Notes: a model not told the origin generated them from the sequence alone. A stretch of 64,000 nt of DNA from Haloplanus sp. HW8-1 (GCF_023703795.1 NZ_CP098518.1:2418001-2482000), one strand, 5' to 3'. Numbered from the stretch's first letter, positions 18,139-26,934 are shown. Translations and numbers: made by a program.

Positions 18139-18915
18139 ATGAACAGACGAGAGTCGCTCGCGCTGGCTGTCGGTGTGGCTGCATCCTTGGCAGGATGTAG
18201 TGGATACGCCAGCAGTTCAAGCGGGACGTCGAGTGAATCGCCGGCGGCAGAGCAACCAGCCGTCGATGGCCCATCCTCGGGGACGGAGATGGATCCCGAG
18301 GTGCTACGCGTCCGAGTCGATACCGACCGCCAGCCGGTCTGGCTCGCCAACAAGGACGGCGAGGACGACGGCCGGCCGACGCCGCGTCCCGACGCGCGCC
18401 ACATCGACTCCGAAGTCATCGACAGTGAGGCCCGGGCCGGCCGCCTCTCGGTCGATTCTGAAGTGGACCGCCCCCGGGTCGCGTCGTTCCTTTCGGAACC
18501 CGACTTCAGCGACGAAACGGTGGTGGTGGAAACCATCCAGGTAGAGGAGTGCTTCCGACTGAAACTCTGCCGCATCGGCTGGCAGTCGGAGATGGTGTCA
18601 ACGGACTATACGCGCCGAAGCCGTCACTGGGACGAGCACTGTGCGGTCGACGAGCGCGTTTTCGAGTCACGGCTCATCCGCATCCCCGGCGCTGCAGGCG
18701 CTCGGTCGGTCGCTGAACGAAGCCCCTTGCTGGGCCTGAAACGGTCGAAATCGAGGGTTCCGAACACACTGAAAATCACTGCTGGAAAGATGTCACGATC
18801 GTACGACAGCGCCCCACGCGCTCGTAGAAAGGATGGTGCGAACTCCAGCGATCACCCGGTGGACGTCATCGGTACAACCACGGTTTCCTGCGCTCTACAG
18901 ACGTGTGTCTACTAG
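18139..18915 (+). CDS. Haloarchaeal lipoprotein with a replaced C-terminus
   Basis: The N-terminus MNRRESLALAVGVAASLAGC is a twin-arginine-like signal with a lipobox cysteine at residue 20. Residues about 50-180 form an acidic domain with a Cys pair near ECFRLKLCRIGW and the segment FESRLIRIP. After about residue 184 the sequence changes to basic, low-quality coding (LLGLKRSKSRVPN and beyond) and runs through two repeated DNA blocks (18690-18750 and 18890-18937) before stopping at 18915. The natural C-terminus therefore seems to have been replaced by inserted repeat DNA, and the gene may be a pseudogene. Function unknown. Confidence 0.6.
   Translation: MNRRESLALAVGVAASLAGCSGYASSSSGTSSESPAAEQPAVDGPSSGTEMDPEVLRVRVDTDRQPVWLANKDGEDDGRPTPRPDARHIDSEVIDSEARAGRLSVDSEVDRPRVASFLSEPDFSDETVVVETIQVEECFRLKLCRIGWQSEMVSTDYTRRSRHWDEHCAVDERVFESRLIRIPGAAGARSVAERSPLLGLKRSKSRVPNTLKITAGKMSRSYDSAPRARRKDGANSSDHPVDVIGTTTVSCALQTCVY
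18690..18750. repeat. Repeat block R, copy 1
   Basis: Starts gctgcaggcgctcg and continues through gaacgaagccccttgctggg; about 80% identical to 23086-23146 in the same orientation. It coincides with the point where the lipoprotein gene loses coding character, suggesting an insertion boundary. Confidence 0.55.
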
Positions 18916-18937
18916 TAGATTCTCGATGTGGAACGCC
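18890..18937. repeat. 48-bp direct repeat L, copy 1
   Basis: Matches 22670-22717 at 44 of 48 positions in the same orientation. It contains a perfect palindrome CTACTAGTAG and the block gaacgcc. The lipoprotein reading frame stops inside it. It lies downstream of the permease gene, whose other flank holds copy 2. Confidence 0.75.
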
Positions 18938-19073
18938 GTTTTCGGGAATGTCCCTCTCTCACCGTGTGGACTCCACAGCTGAGAACTGCTAGTAGGTCAC
19001 CACGGCAATGAATCGGATGTATACTGACTATCTGCCATGAATGGCGTGACCGATACAGAGGATATATCCTGTC

Positions 19074-21257
19074 TCAGGATTCGTTCCATCCCCGGACGAT
19101 GCCGACGTTGCTCGTCGCCTCCTGACTGATTCGTTCTGCGATCGTGCCAAACATGACCCGGGATGCGGCACTCCGTTCGGAGAGCCCGACACAGATCGTA
19201 TCGAACTGATCGGCCGTCGCGAGGATGGCCGCTTCGATATCATCGTCGACGACGACCTCTCGCTCGTAGTCCTCCGGGTCGAGTCCTGCCCGCTCAGCAA
19301 CATCGTCGATGACCCCATTCCCTCTTTCGGAGGCTGTAGTGTTATCGTCCCCCATCGGTTGCTGGACGTTCAGCAATGTGGGGACGGTTCCATCGATGCT
19401 CGCGAACTCGGCGGCTCGCCGGGCAGCGACCGGTGAATGTGGCCCCGGACCTGCGAGTGCAACCGGATTGCCGATCGTGTCGTCGTGGAGCGTTACGAGA
19501 GTGACTTCACACGGGGCGTCCTCGACGACGGCATCGAGGTTCGGGCCGAAGACGTGCCCCTGCCGAGTCAGTGTCCCGCCCCACCCGAGCAGCACTTGAT
19601 CGGGCTCCTCGTCGCCGATCGCCTCCAGAATCGTCTCGTCGACGCGTTCGCCCGTCATTGCGACCGTCCGCAACTGCACGTCCATCTCGGCCGCGATGTC
19701 GCGGGCTCCGTCGAGAAGGTCGCGTTGATGCTCGAGCCGCTCGGCTGCAACGTTTTGTTGTGGGTCGGGATCCGCGACCTGGAGGACGTTGACGGCGACG
19801 AGTTCGGGTGTCCCTTCGTCGGTGTGCGCGTGCGCAGTGGCCGCTGCGAGCCGGATCAGATCCTGTTGGGTGTCGGGGTTCGCAACCGGGACGAGGACCC
19901 GGTAGGCATCCGTCGTCGGCGTGATGGCCTCGTCGATGAGTCCCCGGTCGATGGCGTGGTCTCTAACGTACACGAAGTACCAGCCGACACCGAGTCCGAC
20001 GATCCCCAGCCCCAAGAGGATGATAATGGGCGCCATCTGTGAGATGACGACGACCGTCAGGACCACGCCAAGTACCGGGACTGCTGGGTACAGGACGTCC
20101 GGAATTTTGAACGACGGGTCGTAGTCCTCCGGGTCGGCCCGACGGAAGACGACGAGCGCGACGTGGACCAGCGAGTAGGAGACGAGGAAGCTGAAGCTCG
20201 CAACCTCAGCCAGGAGGGCGACGATGGTCTCGACCTGCAAGCCGGCGGCGATCAACACTGCGGTGACGGCGCCGGTGGCGATGATCGCCCGGTGTGGCGT
20301 GCCGAACCGGTCGTGAGTGACGTTCAGCCACTCACTCATCAGGTCGTCCCGACCCATGGCGAAGTTCACCCGTGCCGCGGCAAGAACTGACGAGTTCGAA
20401 CTCGAAATTGCGGCGATGGCGGCGGCCGCCACGATTGCCACCACACCGACGGCTCCGGCGAAGACGACCGCGACATCCGAGACCGGGACCAGCGAGTCGC
20501 CAATCGCCTGGTACGGCAGCACGCCCGTCGTGACGATCATCACCAGGGCGTAGAGGATCGTCACAAGAACGACGGAGAGAATCATCGTCAGCGGAATGTT
20601 CCGACTCGGATCCTTGACCTCACCTGCGACCGTGGCGATGATCTCGAACCCGAGAAAGGAGACGAAGACGACGCCGGTCGTCGCGATGATGCCGCTCGGG
20701 CCCGTCGGCGCGAAGGGCTCGAGGTTATTCGGGTCGATGAAGAACAGCCCGAGGGCGACGTAGGCGAGGACGACGACGGTTTCGGCGCCGATCATCACGT
20801 TCTGCAGTTGGCTGGATTCCTCGGTGCCGTAGTAGTTGACGCCGACGATTAGTGACAGGCCGATGAGACCGAGGAGAACGACGAACACCCGTCCATCGAG
20901 AAACGGAATCGGCTCGACGAGATACTGCCCGAATCCGATCATGTAGAAGGCGCTCGCGAACATCAGGCCGGTCCACATCCCCCACCCGACGATGCTCCCG
21001 AAGAAGCCACCGAGTGCCCGGTTGACGTAGTGGTAGCTCCCGCCGGCAATTGGCATCCCGGTCGCCAGCTCGGATAAAGAGAGCGCTGCGAGCAGAGCGA
21101 CGAACCCTGCGATGAAGAACGAGACCGAACTCGCTGGACCGGCGCCCTCGGCTGCGATCCCGGGCAGGATGAAGATCCCGGCCCCGATCATCGTCCCCCC
21201 ACCGAGCGTCATCGCCTCGAGAAAGCCGATGTTGCGCTCAAGTTGTCCCTTGCTCAT
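19074..21257 (-). CDS. APC-family amino acid permease fused to tandem USP domains
   Basis: The first 430 residues are an APC transporter with about 12 membrane helices; the N-terminal GGGTMIGAGIFILPG is the conserved substrate-binding helix-1 motif. The C-terminal 300 residues are cytoplasmic and contain two universal-stress-protein-like units (starting near YRVLVPVANPDTQ and ending with DTICVGLSERSAASR). Such fusions are common in haloarchaea and suggest transport regulated by nucleotide or stress state. The ATG at 21257 (MSKGQLERNIGF) is preferred to a TTG at 21272. The separate USP gene upstream on the same strand is a likely partner. Transported substrate is not identifiable. Confidence 0.9.
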   Translation of the reverse strand: MSKGQLERNIGFLEAMTLGGGTMIGAGIFILPGIAAEGAGPASSVSFFIAGFVALLAALSLSELATGMPIAGGSYHYVNRALGGFFGSIVGWGMWTGLMFASAFYMIGFGQYLVEPIPFLDGRVFVVLLGLIGLSLIVGVNYYGTEESSQLQNVMIGAETVVVLAYVALGLFFIDPNNLEPFAPTGPSGIIATTGVVFVSFLGFEIIATVAGEVKDPSRNIPLTMILSVVLVTILYALVMIVTTGVLPYQAIGDSLVPVSDVAVVFAGAVGVVAIVAAAAIAAISSSNSSVLAAARVNFAMGRDDLMSEWLNVTHDRFGTPHRAIIATGAVTAVLIAAGLQVETIVALLAEVASFSFLVSYSLVHVALVVFRRADPEDYDPSFKIPDVLYPAVPVLGVVLTVVVISQMAPIIILLGLGIVGLGVGWYFVYVRDHAIDRGLIDEAITPTTDAYRVLVPVANPDTQQDLIRLAAATAHAHTDEGTPELVAVNVLQVADPDPQQNVAAERLEHQRDLLDGARDIAAEMDVQLRTVAMTGERVDETILEAIGDEEPDQVLLGWGGTLTRQGHVFGPNLDAVVEDAPCEVTLVTLHDDTIGNPVALAGPGPHSPVAARRAAEFASIDGTVPTLLNVQQPMGDDNTTASERGNGVIDDVAERAGLDPEDYEREVVVDDDIEAAILATADQFDTICVGLSERSAASRVMFGTIAERISQEATSNVGIVRGWNES

Positions 21258-21521
21258 CGATTCACCATCCAAGAGTGTCGAATTGAACCCTCCAAGTAGC
21301 GTACAGACAGGGCGTCACGCGTCGCTGAGTGACGATCTCCGGGAGTTTGTCGCCCAGCGATAACTCTACTGTCGAAGAGCAAGACCTGGTGGTGGGCAGC
21401 CTTCAGCCAGCTACGGTCGTCTTGTTCGGTCCTCGCTGGTAGTGTAACTGGCCTTGTCGGGTATCTGGGGAGTGTCTGTGCAGTCACTACTGGTGTCTTC
21501 GTATAGATCAACTCGAACTCC

Positions 21522-22295
21522 TCACTCGATATCTCTCACGATGATGGCGGGCTTCTCGATTTCTTCGAGAATTGGTGTGAGTACAGCCCCGAGAATCCGA
21601 TCTCTGAGCGACGGCTCTGCTTCCCCGAGCACAACGAAGTCGTAGTCCACAGCGAGATCGATGATATTGCGCTTCGGAGAGCCGCCCTCCGAGAGCTGCC
21701 AGTCAATCCGGTCGCGGTCGACCCCCCCCTCAGTTAGTCGGTCGGCCGCTCCACGGAGAATGAATTCGCCCTGACTCGGATCGGTCCCTTCGGGGACGGA
21801 GTGAAACAACGTAACTGTAGCATCACTGGCTCGGACTAACTCACCAACGAGAGAGACGATTCGTTCGAGATTCACATCGCCGCGCAACGGCACGAGAATC
21901 CGATCAATCGTGTCAGTCTCACCGGGAACGAAGACAGCGTCACAGTCGTGTTGCTCTGCGATTCGGTCGATCGTATCCTGCCGATCCTTCGTAAATACGA
22001 GAACGTCCTTGACCTCGTGGTCTCCGCGGGCGAATCTGGAGACGATACTCTCTAACCGCTCTGCTGCCTCTGCTTCGTGATCCTCCTTGAGATGTGCCGG
22101 GGCCGTCTGTTTCGGGACGGGATAGTACCCAAGGACGACGAGATTGACTGGCTTCAACAGATCAAGGATTACCTGGTCGGGTGGTTCCGTGATCGACACG
22201 TCCACGGGGACGAGAATCGTTGAGTCGCCGGTGAGAGGCATCTTATTGGTCACTTTTTCAGCGAACCGGCTTGATTGTTCGTGTCCACTACTCAT
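21522..22295 (-). CDS. Universal stress protein, two USP-like halves
   Basis: A 257-residue cytosolic protein with an N-terminal USP-like half (STILVPVDVS through DAVFVPGETD) and a C-terminal half (DRILVPLRGDVNLERIVSL through FVVLGEAEPSLRDRILG, AIIVRD). The LVP starts and the VLGE region match the USP fold; the usual G-x2-G-x9-G-S/T ATP motif is only partly kept. It lies about 265 bases upstream of the permease-USP gene on the same strand, so it is a plausible regulator of that transporter. Confidence 0.83.
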   Translation of the reverse strand: MSSGHEQSSRFAEKVTNKMPLTGDSTILVPVDVSITEPPDQVILDLLKPVNLVVLGYYPVPKQTAPAHLKEDHEAEAAERLESIVSRFARGDHEVKDVLVFTKDRQDTIDRIAEQHDCDAVFVPGETDTIDRILVPLRGDVNLERIVSLVGELVRASDATVTLFHSVPEGTDPSQGEFILRGAADRLTEGGVDRDRIDWQLSEGGSPKRNIIDLAVDYDFVVLGEAEPSLRDRILGAVLTPILEEIEKPAIIVRDIE

Positions 22296-22333
22296 ACTTC
22301 AGGGTAAGAGAGAATCCACACGAGATACGCGTT

Positions 22334-22525
22334 TTATATGCGGCAGCGATTTCGCGTACTGAGCGCAGCAATTCGGTCTTTTTCCGAACCACGTTCGGGG
22401 GTGAATCGTCGCCCACACTGTTCGCACACATCGTGTGAAATGCGCCACCCACCCCCGGTTGTGTATCGGGCTTTGTACGACTCTGAAGCTCCGCACACAG
22501 AACACGTGTCGGGGGGAGGTCGCAT
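22334..22525 (-). CDS. Small zinc-ribbon protein
   Basis: A 63-residue protein with CSVC and CEQC knuckles about 24 residues apart and basic residues between, typical of haloarchaeal micro zinc-finger proteins. The ATG at 22525 is chosen; a GTG at 22549 is an in-frame alternative. It is the first gene of the repeat-bracketed cassette, upstream of the USP gene on the same strand. Role unknown. Confidence 0.6.
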   Translation of the reverse strand: MRPPPDTCSVCGASESYKARYTTGGGWRISHDVCEQCGRRFTPERGSEKDRIAALSTRNRCRI

Positions 22526-22565
22526 AAGCGAATCTTTGTATCTACCCACTAAGCCATTCGCTTAT
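22524..22565. promoter_or_regulatory. 10-bp inverted repeat at the zinc-ribbon start
   Basis: ATAAGCGAAT at 22524-22533 is inverted as ATTCGCTTAT at 22556-22565, perfect arms 22 bases apart. It overlaps the start of the zinc-ribbon gene and a further related aagcgattcgcg follows near 22590. This could be an operator for autoregulation; not proven. Confidence 0.4.
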
Positions 22566-22669
22566 ACGGAGCGGTCTTTCGTCTATACTAAGCGATTCGC
22601 GCGCTCTATTCAGCAGCGCTTCAAACTCATATCAGAGATCGGAAAATTCAATTAAGCGCATTGTAGCCA

Positions 22670-22717
22670 GCGCTTTGCAGACGTGTGTCTACTAGTAGTT
22701 TCTCGATATGGAACGCC
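22670..22717. repeat. 48-bp direct repeat L, copy 2
   Basis: Same orientation as 18890-18937, four mismatches. The two copies enclose 3.78 kb that carries the permease-USP, USP and zinc-ribbon genes. Confidence 0.75.
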
Positions 22718-23085
22718 CGTAATTAACAACTGCCAGTAGATCCCACGATTGAACCACGATCTGGACACTTCGTTTTCGGGTATTATCGGAGGTTTCTCGG
22801 ACAGGCTTCGTCGGAACCCTCACTCGGCGACAGTACGGAGCCTCGTAACCACTCCCAACTGTCGAAGTTGCTGGGGCCCAGTTGATTGCAGCCGAGAGAC
22901 ATCAACGACCCAATGATTAGCAGCCATGCGCCACGCCGTAGAGGCAGCGAACCAGAGGACGAACCCGCCGTCTGTCGGAATCGTTCAGTGGCTGAACGAA
23001 AGCAACGACATTGTACTCAGAGACGATGACATCGACCACCACCCCGCCGCTGTCGTACGATTACGAACGAGAAATCGGCGATGGG

Positions 23086-23146
23086 CGCTGCAGGCGCTCG
23101 TTCACGCGGTGAACGAAGTCCCTTGCTGGCCCTGACACGAGGGAAA
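23086..23146. repeat. Repeat block R, copy 2
   Basis: Partner of 18690-18750. This copy contains a small hairpin CGTTCAC-gcg-GTGAACG (23099-23115) that is degenerate in the other copy. It may be the end of an unrecognised mobile element. Confidence 0.5.
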
Positions 23147-23445
23147 TCGGCGTTCTGAGAGCAGCAGTTTCACCCTATAGTTCTCATCCGCGGACACGAG
23201 TTTCGAGCCAATCCCATCAGGATCGGCGGTAGAAAAGTCCCCGTCCGACGAGGAGAACACTGTCACCAAAGTGACGGCCTACGTGTACCGATCCCGTTTT
23301 GGCTACGTCGTTCGGTGGTGCAGTGCACAAGGGGAGCCACGACGGTTTCATCCGTCCCCGTCGGTTCCGTATGGGCGGCGAACGAGTGTTCGAAACAGAC
23401 ACACGACAGACGAATGCCTATCAACGCGGTCATTGAAGGCCGGCT

Positions 23446-24153
23446 ATGGCCGTTCAGGAACCCGTCGAGACTCCAATAACGGAGATCGAATTGGAGGTGC
23501 GGGACAGAAACTGTTTTTTTTTCGTTCGTCTCTCTGCCGATACCGACTGTCTCATCCGACTCGAGGAGTTGATCCATCGCGCGGATGGGGATCTGCTTCA
23601 ATACTTCAGCATCCGTGAAACGCCTCCGGAGGACGTCCTCGACATGGCTGCGAGCGAATCCGCAATCGCAGAGGCTCGTCTCGTCAGGAACGGTCCCGAC
23701 GGCAATCTCTTCCAGTTCGTCGTCTCTGGGCCGTGTGTCACCGCGATGCTCGCCGATACCGGAGCGATCACTCGTGACGTTTCGGCCGCGGGCGGCGTCG
23801 GCCGTGTCGTCGCAACTGTTCCAGCTCACGTTGCCGTTCGAACCGTCGTCGAGACGTTTCGGACACAGCACTCGGAGTCCGAATTCCTCGCCCGGCGGGA
23901 ACGTGATCTATCAACACCCGTTCGAACAAAATCGGGCGTCCACACCATCCTCGCAGACCGACTTACCGAGAAACAGTACGAAGTACTTCGAACGGCGTAT
24001 CTTAGCGGCTACTTCGCGTGGCCGCGCGAAAGTACGGCCGAAGGGTGTGCCGGCGCGTTGGGGGTCGCTCAGCCGACGTTTAGCCAGCACCTCCGGGCGG
24101 CTCAATCCAAGGTGTTTACCGCGCTCTTCCACGCCGCGGTCGACGACGGATGA
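23446..24153 (+). CDS. Bacterio-opsin-activator-type HTH-10 transcriptional regulator
   Basis: A 235-residue regulator. The N-terminal 150 residues form the GAF-like sensor seen in Bat-type haloarchaeal regulators (FFVRLSADTDCLIRLEEL, DGNLFQFVVSG). The C-terminal HTH-10 domain is complete: LTEKQYEVLRTAYLSGYFAW, then STAEGCAGALGVAQPTFSQH with the recognition helix. It lies 109 bases upstream of an alpha/beta hydrolase on the same strand, which is probably its target. The ligand is unknown. Confidence 0.88.
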   Translation: MAVQEPVETPITEIELEVRDRNCFFFVRLSADTDCLIRLEELIHRADGDLLQYFSIRETPPEDVLDMAASESAIAEARLVRNGPDGNLFQFVVSGPCVTAMLADTGAITRDVSAAGGVGRVVATVPAHVAVRTVVETFRTQHSESEFLARRERDLSTPVRTKSGVHTILADRLTEKQYEVLRTAYLSGYFAWPRESTAEGCAGALGVAQPTFSQHLRAAQSKVFTALFHAAVDDG

Positions 24154-24262
24154 TCGGAACGTCGAGACCGGTCGCGACAGAACGAACGGCGTCCGGATAC
24201 CTATCCCTATAGGCAAGAAGCGTTTGTCGGCAGAACCCGAATGTATCGACGGGTGATTCAGG

Positions 24263-25099
24263 ATGCCAAGCTACGCGGGGTGGACTGCAGCGCAGGAGAC
24301 GGCGACCGTCACGGTCGACGGACACGAACTCGACGTCGCCTACTACGACGAGGGATCGGGCGATCCCGTCGTCTTTCTCCACGGGATTCCGACGAACTCC
24401 TACCTGTGGCGGGACGTGATCGGGCCGATCGCGGCGGAACGCCGCGTCATCGTGCCGGACATGATCGGATACGGCAACTCGTCGATGTTCGACGGGTTCG
24501 ATAGATCGATCCGCGCACAGGAGGAGATGATAACGGAACTGCTGTCGGCGCTTGATGTCGAAACCCCCTCGCTGGTCGGTCACGACCTCGGTGGCGGCGT
24601 GTTCCTTCGATACGCGGCCCATCATCCGGATGCTGTCGACGAGCTCGTGCTCTCGAACTCCATCGCGTACGACTCCTGGCCGATCCAGTTGATCACCGAC
24701 TTGGGACTTCCCGAGACGGCACGAGAAACCGGTGTGGAGGAGTTGCAGGCGATGCTCGACGACCTCTTTCGAGACACGCTCCACGGGTCGGAGCACAGCG
24801 ACGCGTTCCTCGACGGGATGACCACGCCGTGGAACTCCGAAGCGGGTGCAACCTCTCTCGTTCGAAACGCGATCTCGACGAACACGAATCACACGACTGA
24901 GGTCGATCCGGAAACGATCGAAGCCCGGACGCTCCTCCTGTGGGGGGCGGACGATCAGTTCCAGTCCATCGAGTGGGCCGAGCGCTTGCAAGCGGATATC
25001 GAGACGGCCGAACTGATCGGGCTGGACGACGCAAACCACTGGGTGATGGAAGATCGGCCGGACGCCTACCGCGACGAACTGGCCGACTTCCTGCGCTAA
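24263..25099 (+). CDS. Alpha/beta hydrolase, haloalkane dehalogenase/epoxide hydrolase type
   Basis: A 278-residue alpha/beta hydrolase with an Asp nucleophile. The HGIPTNSYLWRDV segment near residue 33 supplies the oxyanion HGxP motif, GHDLGGG near residue 105 the nucleophile Asp, LLWGADDQF the acid, and DDANHWVMED near residue 260 the catalytic His. Asp in the nucleophile elbow points to epoxide hydrolase or dehalogenase chemistry rather than a serine esterase, but the tryptophan that follows the nucleophile in dehalogenases is Leu here. An HTH-10 regulator precedes it. A second family member lies at 46486-47466. Confidence 0.82.
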   Translation: MPSYAGWTAAQETATVTVDGHELDVAYYDEGSGDPVVFLHGIPTNSYLWRDVIGPIAAERRVIVPDMIGYGNSSMFDGFDRSIRAQEEMITELLSALDVETPSLVGHDLGGGVFLRYAAHHPDAVDELVLSNSIAYDSWPIQLITDLGLPETARETGVEELQAMLDDLFRDTLHGSEHSDAFLDGMTTPWNSEAGATSLVRNAISTNTNHTTEVDPETIEARTLLLWGADDQFQSIEWAERLQADIETAELIGLDDANHWVMEDRPDAYRDELADFLR

Positions 25100-25120
25100 T
25101 CAGGTCGAACGTTCGGGCTG

Positions 25121-25200
25121 ATACTGCCGACTGTAAGTCGATCAAAATATTCGCCACCCCGAGGTGGCGAATATCTTGAAACAGTTACAGTCGGTAGTAT
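25121..25200. repeat. 80-nt nested palindrome
   Basis: Outer arms 25121-25136 and 25185-25200 pair with one mismatch. Inner arms 25142-25157 and 25164-25179 also pair, including a perfect 11-bp stem (ATATTCGCCAC) around a six-base loop. Only a five-base internal loop separates the two stems, so the transcript would fold almost end to end. It is 21 bases past the hydrolase stop. It may act as a terminator or be a dispersed palindromic element. Confidence 0.7.
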
Positions 25201-25308
25201 GAGTCGCGGGCGACGGCCACGACTCGAAACGTCCGACCGCAGAGGTACCCCCTAACGCCGGGCCGTCCGTCGTGCCTTCCCCCGATTCTCCCGACGCACG
25301 CTACCAAC

Positions 25309-25460
25309 TTGACATCCTCCCTGCCCTGAAGGGCGAGGATTCCCGAGCGTTGGGATATTACGGTTCGCAACCTGCCTGTTCCCTCGGGGAGAACGACCCC
25401 GAGGTTTGGTTGAACAGGTAGGCTACTGGTCGTGCCAAACGACCGTTACTCATATCCTCG
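25309..25460 (-). ncRNA. Predicted omega RNA (reRNA) at the tnpB 3' end
   Basis: TnpB nucleases use a guide RNA transcribed across the 3' end of tnpB and the element's right end, with the guide read from flanking DNA. Here the right-end hairpins after the stop (25358) fit the scaffold, and the flank would give a guide starting GTTGGTAGCGTGCG. Such sense-overlapping RNAs are known for IS1341-type genes in Halobacterium. The 5' boundary given is approximate. Confidence 0.45.
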
Positions 25461-26638
25461 GTTGGAGGATTCTGAGTTATCTTTCTACGAATATTCACTG
25501 CACCGTTCACGTCCGCGTTCATCGTCGCACCACACGATTCACAGACGTACAAGCCACGTTCCACACGATTCGCGTCACGCTTTCGCCCACAGCATGAACA
25601 CGTCTTGCTCGTGTCTCGCTCGCTCTTCCGGTCAACGAGGATACCGTGTTCCTCCGCCTTGTACTCCAAGAGCGTCGTGAACCGGTCGAACTCCCACCCG
25701 TGGAGTTTCTTGTTCCCACCCTGACCCCAGTTCCGAGCGTCTCCGTTCTCATCCTCTCGAATCTCGCTCAGGTCACCGATGGCGATGCGACCTACCTCGC
25801 GGTCGATGCACCGCTCTACGACGTGTTTGGCGAGCGCGTGGAGGAAGTGGTCTTTCCGCCGGGACAATTTCTGTCGGGCACGAACCGCACGGCGTGAGGG
25901 GCCGTTTTCGCCTTCTGTGTCGTACTCGTCTCGGGTGAAGTAGTGCTTGTCTTGCTTCAGCACGTTCCCCGGATACAATTCAGCATCTCCATCGTCGTAG
26001 GCGATGGCGAGATAGTTCTTGATGCCGAGGTCGATGCCCGCCGTATTGTCGCCCGGTGCGTCTGCGACGGGGATCTCCTTCTTGCAGACAACGTGGAGTT
26101 CCCAACGGTCGCCGTTCCAGACGGCTCGAACCTGCTGGATGTTCTCCACAGTCACGTCCGGTCGCGTCTCGTACTCACAGAGGATGAAATCTGAGCGGTG
26201 GTTCTTCAGGTTGAAGCCCTTGCTCAGACGAAGTTGATTGTGCTTGGAATCGTGCTTGATGCCTTTCTGCTTCCACGTCACGGTGGAACGCGGGTGTTCA
26301 TCGCCGTGTTTGCGATAGCCCGGTGGGTTGGCGTCCTCGTCTCCGCGTTGGCGTGCTTTGTACCAGCTGGTGAACGACTCAGCAAGCTCTTCAAGAACTC
26401 GCTGACTTGACTGCGAATGGAGGTCACTGTATCGTTCGTGGTCCTTGAGTTCGGATTTGAGTTCGCCGTCGTCGGGGATCTCCCCATCTTCGTCCCATTG
26501 GCCATGCGTGTAGTATCGGGCGACGTTCCACAGTTTCGACGCGGAGAACCCGCACTGGTCGAGGTTATCTTGCACCTGTTGGTGATTGACGATTTTCGCT
26601 CGATAGGTACGGGTTGTCTCCAGCATCAGCCTATCCAT
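25358..26638 (-). CDS. tnpB: RNA-guided endonuclease TnpB
   Basis: A 426-residue TnpB/IS1341-type protein. The RuvC-like domain has Asp203 in AGIDLGIKN and Asp377 in NADVNGAVN. The middle motif reads RIAIGDLSEIRED; the canonical Glu position is Gly288, with Glu292 a possible substitute. A zinc finger is formed by Cys348, Cys351, Cys367 and Cys370. The frame is intact and ends SPREQAGCEP. ATG at 26638 and ATG at 26626 (MLETTRTYRAK) are both possible starts; the second matches relatives better. In known systems TnpB cuts the empty donor site so that the element is restored by repair. Confidence 0.9.
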   Translation of the reverse strand: MDRLMLETTRTYRAKIVNHQQVQDNLDQCGFSASKLWNVARYYTHGQWDEDGEIPDDGELKSELKDHERYSDLHSQSSQRVLEELAESFTSWYKARQRGDEDANPPGYRKHGDEHPRSTVTWKQKGIKHDSKHNQLRLSKGFNLKNHRSDFILCEYETRPDVTVENIQQVRAVWNGDRWELHVVCKKEIPVADAPGDNTAGIDLGIKNYLAIAYDDGDAELYPGNVLKQDKHYFTRDEYDTEGENGPSRRAVRARQKLSRRKDHFLHALAKHVVERCIDREVGRIAIGDLSEIREDENGDARNWGQGGNKKLHGWEFDRFTTLLEYKAEEHGILVDRKSERDTSKTCSCCGRKRDANRVERGLYVCESCGATMNADVNGAVNIRRKITQNPPTEDMSNGRLARPVAYLFNQTSGSFSPREQAGCEP

Positions 26639-26844
26639 AACCAGTTATGGGAGATTGTATATTAAAATCAACGACCGGGCCGTGGAATATCCAGCAGTGC
26701 CATCGACGGTGGTTGGTGGAGGAAGTGTCGGCTGTATCCCCGCCCTGTAGGACGGGGGTTTTAGCCTTGCAACTTCCATAAATAGGTTACTCGTATTGGA
26801 AGTCCCTCTTCACACTCACAGAAGAGTAAGGAGTTCCCGGTCGA

Positions 26845-26854
26845 GTTGTACAAC
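26845..26854. promoter_or_regulatory. Palindrome upstream of the HxlR gene
   Basis: Perfect 10-bp palindrome GTTGTACAAC about 80 bases before the HxlR start, followed by the related ccgtgtacgacag. A dyad of this size suits a winged-helix dimer, so it is a candidate operator. Not tested. Confidence 0.35.
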
Positions 26855-26934
26855 CGTGTACGACAGTTCGTGTATAAGTCGGCAGATTCACCCGCAGAAC
26901 CCAGATCACCGATAACAGGTTCTCACAGATACTC

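Larger units (their letters stand above)
22566..23445. other. Intergenic region with repeats but no supported gene
   Basis: About 880 bases. It holds repeat L copy 2 (22670-22717) and repeat R copy 2 (23086-23146). A 69-codon plus-strand frame at 22926-23135 ends inside repeat R and matches no family I recognise. The remainder has no clear coding pattern and looks like insertion debris. Confidence 0.5.
25309..26777 (-). mobile_element. TnpB-only IS200/IS605-type element (IS1341-like)
   Basis: A minus-strand tnpB lies between structured ends. The right end (low coordinates) has the hairpin GCCCTGAAGGGC and finishes GGAGGATGTCA, shared with the small element at 33985-34257. The left end (26739-26777) carries CCCCGCCCTGTAGGACGGGG and a GTTGCAAGG block also similar to the small element. 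The base quartet outside the left end is TTAT on the element strand. No tnpA is present, so transposition needs a TnpA in trans. End coordinates were set by alignment with the second element. Confidence 0.8.

Noticed and set aside
23263-23871. 202-codon minus-strand frame opposite the HTH-10 gene
   Set aside because: Overlaps a confident regulator and has no family resemblance.
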